From positions 1,488,001-1,552,000 of the forward strand of contig JAJFPB010000006.1 of the NCBI GenBank assembly GCA_020881915.1: 64,000 bases of DNA. Reading direction: 5' to 3'. A program made the position numbers and the translations under genes. Of the stretch, positions 60,983 to 64,000 are shown piece by piece; position 1 is the first letter of the stretch, and the number at the start of each line of letters is the position of its first letter. Under the pieces are notes generated by a model. The model saw only the letters and a program-made list of their open reading frames with translations, ran no database searches and was not told the origin of the DNA. This stretch comes from Paramyrothecium sp. XJ0827 (Eukaryota > Ascomycota > Sordariomycetes > Hypocreales > Stachybotryaceae).

Positions 60983-61632
60983 TATAATAATTAAAGGTAG
61001 TTTTATACTAAAAGATATAAGGTAACTAAAGATTACTTAGGGTTTATTTATTTTTAAATAGAATAATAGAAAAGTATCTAAAGTATATAAGTAATTATTA
61101 CTAATTTATAAGAAAATAATATAATAAAGATTATTTTAGGAATTATATATTATTAATAGCTAGTAGTTTTCTATTTATTTTAAAGTAGAATTCTTCTATT
61201 TATATACTTATTATAATTATTTTATTAGGGTAATTACTAGTATACTTAATTTAATATACTTAATTATAGTATATAAGTATATATATATAATTAGTTCTTT
61301 TCTTACTTAGTATTATATAGGAATTTACCTATATTCTTAGTTCTAGGGTAATTAGGTACTAGCCCCTTTTCTACCTTACTAGGTAGGGACTATAGTTTAC
61401 TAGATCCCTAGAATAGTAGCTATATTATACCTAATATATTCCCCTATTATCTACCTAAACCTCTAGCTATATTAGTTCTATATAATTATATCCTTAGTAA
61501 GGACTAATATATATTTAGGTTATAGTCTACTAATTAGTTTACCTAGCTTTTCTACGTAGTATTTATTATAACCGGTGTGGGTTATATTTATTCCGTACTA
61601 GCTTAGTCATGGGGTTAGTACGGGTCGTGATA
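60983..61632 (-). repeat. E3 LTR (high-coordinate copy)
   Basis: 650 bp, ends GGGTCGTGATA, the inverted TGTCACGACC terminus with one RIP-type change. The last 80 bp are nearly unmutated. Confidence 0.85.
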
Positions 61633-62146
61633 TTAAGGACCCTAAAGATAGTTAGGGAAACTAAATCTCAATCTAAATACCTAAGAAGATGAATTAGAAA
61701 ATATAAAAGTAGCTCCCCAGCATTAATTATTAATGCCTTGAATTTATTTTCTAAGAGTTTACTTGTAAATTAGTATAAGATAGTACTACTAGAGGCTAAG
61801 AACCGCGATCTTTAAGAGGTAAATGAGATACTAAGCCGGCGCTAGAGGGAAAAAAAGAAATACCTACGGGATAGAGGGATAATGACTGTAGGGGAAGGTT
61901 AGGCATTAATTGATTAAATAGATGTAGATACGTAGGTAGTGGCCGAATCGTCGAGGCGAGGTGGTTAAGGAAGGTCAGGGCAACCAACCCAATGGCGATG
62001 TAGTGTATGCGGCAAGCCCGGCCATAATGTACGAATATGTTAGGCAGAGATAGAGGTATCTGGGCAAGAGTATAGCGATTAGTTCTAATTGATTAAATGA
62101 TCTGTGGTGTTTTAATTGAGGTTCCTGCCTTGAGGGTTGAGATTAG

Positions 62147-62188
62147 TGACCGACTCGCTTGTCTGACCGACTCGCTTATTATATACGT
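62147..62188 (-). repeat. 3' terminal inverted repeat of copy B
   Basis: Inverted partner of 35474-35515 with one difference (C to T type) in 42 bp, followed by the TA target duplication. Confidence 0.9.
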
Positions 62189-62705
62189 TATCCCTAGAGA
62201 GATTATGTAGCTGCATAACAAAGATCCACCTTTGAAAACTTAGTTTAGTCATAATTAAACTTGTTCGCAACTCGGATTTGACATACCGAGGCCGAGCTTA
62301 TTCAGAAAGCTGATGGTCGATGGGGAAATGGTCCCACAAGTAATCTTTGACTAATAGACAGAGCCTTGGTGGTAGCTTTCAAATAATGCTTGTTAATATC
62401 TCAAGAATAAAGAATATCTATCACTGCATTCTACTATCCACGATGGAAAAACTGTTAGTTCTTTGACCCACCAGTGGCTTTTATTTACGGCGTCTGTCTT
62501 TTTGTGAACTGCCTGTCGAGCTAGATTGCGACGACTGCCGTGGTGGACCATCACAGCCACATGACAAAATTGTGGATAGACCGGAAACAGCCAATTAGCG
62601 CCCCCCATGCCCATGCCGGAAAACTCGGGGGAGACGCCCGATCTTTCCTCGATGCTCATTTGCGTACTTCGTCCTTCCCTGTCACCTCGAGTTCAGCGGT
62701 TGACA
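62189..62705. other. Promoter region of the C6 regulator, no other gene seen
   Basis: About 500 bp returning to normal base composition right after the TA at 62189-62190. The upstream frame from 62607 is open, but the ATG at 62706 (GACAATGG) fits better. Confidence 0.45.
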
Positions 62706-64000
62706 ATGGATGTCGATCGACCAACAGTCTCCCAGTCGCCAAGGAGCGCAGCTTCAGCGGGCGAGCCGCAGGTGTCGGAGGCGCGGCCGGCGAAGCGGCT
62801 CAAGACAATTCTTCCGGTTTCCTCACAGGCCTCCTCGACTTCAACAGCCCTGGAGGATGTCCTCGCAACAAGCGCATTATGTTCAAAATGCCGTAGAAGT
62901 GGAGCATGCGAGAAGTGCCGACTACGCAAAACCAAATGCGACAACCGGCGACCAAGTTGTGGCTATTGCACCAGGAGGAACCTCCCATGTGTTTATGATT
63001 TGGATGAGCCGGCGTAAGTTTTCTGGCAGACATGATCCGAAGTACCCCAGAAGCTGAGGCGTTGTACCAACTCTAGGCCTGCTGCTACCAACGATGCTGT
63101 CCTCGACGCAATTGCCAATTTGACACGCCTTGTGCAGAAACAGGACGACCAACTCAGTCGCCACTGCTGTGGCTCGTGTCTCGCATCCACCCATACTTCG
63201 GAAGGGCAGCGAGTCGATATTGTACCCCATCTTCAGCCAGCAAATGCGGCTTACGGCTTCATCGACGAACCGTCGCTTGCTGGTCGCATAACGGAAAGCA
63301 AGCTACAGGCACAAGGTGCCGAAACCGTCTTGGAATGGAACATACTGGCACCGTACAGAACGAATGAATGCCTGTTTGCTGCAACAGAACAACTTCAAGA
63401 AGACTTCGATAGCCTTAGCCCTCCTGTTATGCGTCGCACAGAGATGCTACAGCTAGAATCACGGTATATCCAGGGTGTTCATATTAAGAACCCGTTTCTA
63501 AAACTGCCAGAGCTGCGCGCCAAGATCTTGGATATGGCTGAGTGTGGCCCTGACTGGTCAACAAAAACTTGCCTGGTGGCGCTCGTTTGTGCGATCGGTG
63601 CAGCAACCCAAACTGTTGCTGTATCCTCTTGTCAGGATGATGATTTGCCAGGCGGCGAAGCACAGAGTCTAACCGGTCCTTCGGACCTTACTGTATCATT
63701 ACAGTACTGGAGTCTTGCTGCGAAACGTATCGGAATAGCAATCGGCCGCAATGACGTCGAGGCTGTGCAGTGCTTATGTCTAGCTGGGATTTGGCATATG
63801 CACCTTTTCAGACCTATAGAGGCCTGGAGGTTCTTCCATCTTGCCGGCGCTGCATGGCATGGCCTCAAGCTGATGGACCGGTCGCTCTACAAGCCTTCCG
63901 ATGTCAAAGCAACACCGCCAAATTCATTGACCGACATGCAAGCCCTTCATTTCACTATATGGAAGTCACAATGCGAGCTCCTCATGGAGCTGCCCCTACC
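62706..64000 (+). CDS. Zn2Cys6 transcription factor, N-terminal part (3' end outside window)
   Basis: Exon 1 62706-63013 and exon 2 from 63077, open to the window end; the junction GC|GTAAGT...CTCTAG|G keeps frame. The binuclear zinc cluster is complete: Cys 68, 71, 78, 85, 88 and 95, a C-x2-C-x6-C-x6-C-x2-C-x6-C pattern, preceded by a basic PAKRLK stretch that may be a nuclear signal. An extra CxxC (59, 62) lies just upstream and is not part of the standard cluster. The second exon has the fungal regulator middle region (SLQYWSLAAKRIGIAIG, then LCLAGIWHMHLFRPIEAWRFFHLAGAAWHGL). Targets are unknown. It is the first gene beyond the repeat block. Confidence 0.87.

Larger units (their letters stand above)
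51795..61632 (-). mobile_element. Ty3/gypsy LTR retrotransposon E3, same family as E1, inverted, interrupted by copy A
   Basis: Inserted in copy B with 5-bp duplication TTAAG at 51790-51794 and 61633-61637. Removing copy A (1859 bp) and its duplicated TA leaves exactly 7977 bp, identical to E1. LTRs of 650 bp are at 51795-52444 and 60983-61632. Reverse transcriptase remnants are on the minus strand (YxDD region antisense near 55,400-55,430). It is strongly RIP-mutated. With E1 it forms inverted arms of about 8 kb separated by about 7.7 kb. Confidence 0.92.
35474..62188 (+). mobile_element. Outer pogo/Fot1-like DNA transposon (copy B), split by three LTR elements
   Basis: Tc1/mariner-type element flanked by TA at 35472-35473 and 62189-62190. 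Its own sequence is in four pieces: 35474-36129, 44112-44216, 51247-51794 and 61638-62188, summing to 1860 bp. These align piece by piece with copy A at 56920-58778. The transposase frame is full of stops made by C-to-T and G-to-A changes (for example TGG to TAG at about 35,890), yet no indel against the expected frame is evident. The remaining open stretch at 51,520-51,837 is the middle of the DDE domain and the following region. Orientation is plus. It is a RIP-inactivated fossil that served as landing site for three later insertions. Confidence 0.92.

Noticed and set aside
36130..61632. Very AT-rich DNA as a centromere or mitochondrial insertion
   Set aside because: Fully explained by LTR elements with target duplications and RIP-type transitions.

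Overview
The window looks like nuclear DNA of a filamentous ascomycete (Pezizomycotina, probably Sordariomycetes; the species cannot be told from sequence alone). Genes carry short introns of about 50-75 nt with GT..AG borders and CTRAC-like branch points. Families present are typical of plant- or insect-associated fungi: Zn2Cys6 regulators, an NLP-type secreted protein, LysM and chitin-binding proteins, a PTH11-like receptor, a DMATS prenyltransferase and P450s. The repeat block carries the C-to-T / G-to-A mutation signature of RIP (repeat-induced point mutation).

Layout. 1-1511: 3' part of a fungal transcription factor. 1.7-3.2 kb: flavocytochrome b2-like 2-hydroxyacid dehydrogenase (4 exons rebuilt). 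3.8-7.4 kb: three small genes for an NLP (NPP1) protein, a small secreted protein and a hypothetical protein. 7.4-9.7 kb: gene-poor, AT-rich. 9.7-19.0 kb: chitin-related trio of a six-LysM secreted protein, a deuterolysin-like zinc protease and an 11-exon killer-toxin-type GH18 chitinase of 1318 aa. 19.3-31.7 kb: metabolic group of a D123-like ATP-grasp protein, a DMATS aromatic prenyltransferase, a nitrilase, a PTH11-like receptor and a cytochrome P450, possibly a small prenyl-indole-type pathway. 33.2-35.2 kb: intronless secreted GH3 glycosidase.

35,474-62,188 is one nested transposon block that can be taken apart to the base. An outer pogo/Fot1-like DNA transposon (copy B, 1860 bp after removing insertions) was hit by three Ty3/gypsy LTR elements: E1 (36,130-44,106, 7977 bp, + strand), E2 (44,217-51,241, 7025 bp, - strand) and E3 (51,795-61,632, - strand). 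E3 is itself interrupted by a second pogo-like element, copy A (56,920-58,778, 1859 bp, TA duplication). Without copy A, E3 is exactly 7977 bp, the same as E1. Everything except copy A is heavily RIP-mutated, so copy A arrived after RIP. Copy A's long ORF is nevertheless damaged: against copy B it has three 1-bp indels, two of which compensate and scramble about 20 residues of the DDE domain, while the third cuts off a C-terminal zinc knuckle.

62.7-64.0 kb: 5' part of another Zn2Cys6 regulator, running off the window. The gene-rich left half and the RIP-mutated AT block next to it fit a compartmentalised fungal genome in which secreted-protein and secondary-metabolism genes lie beside repeats.
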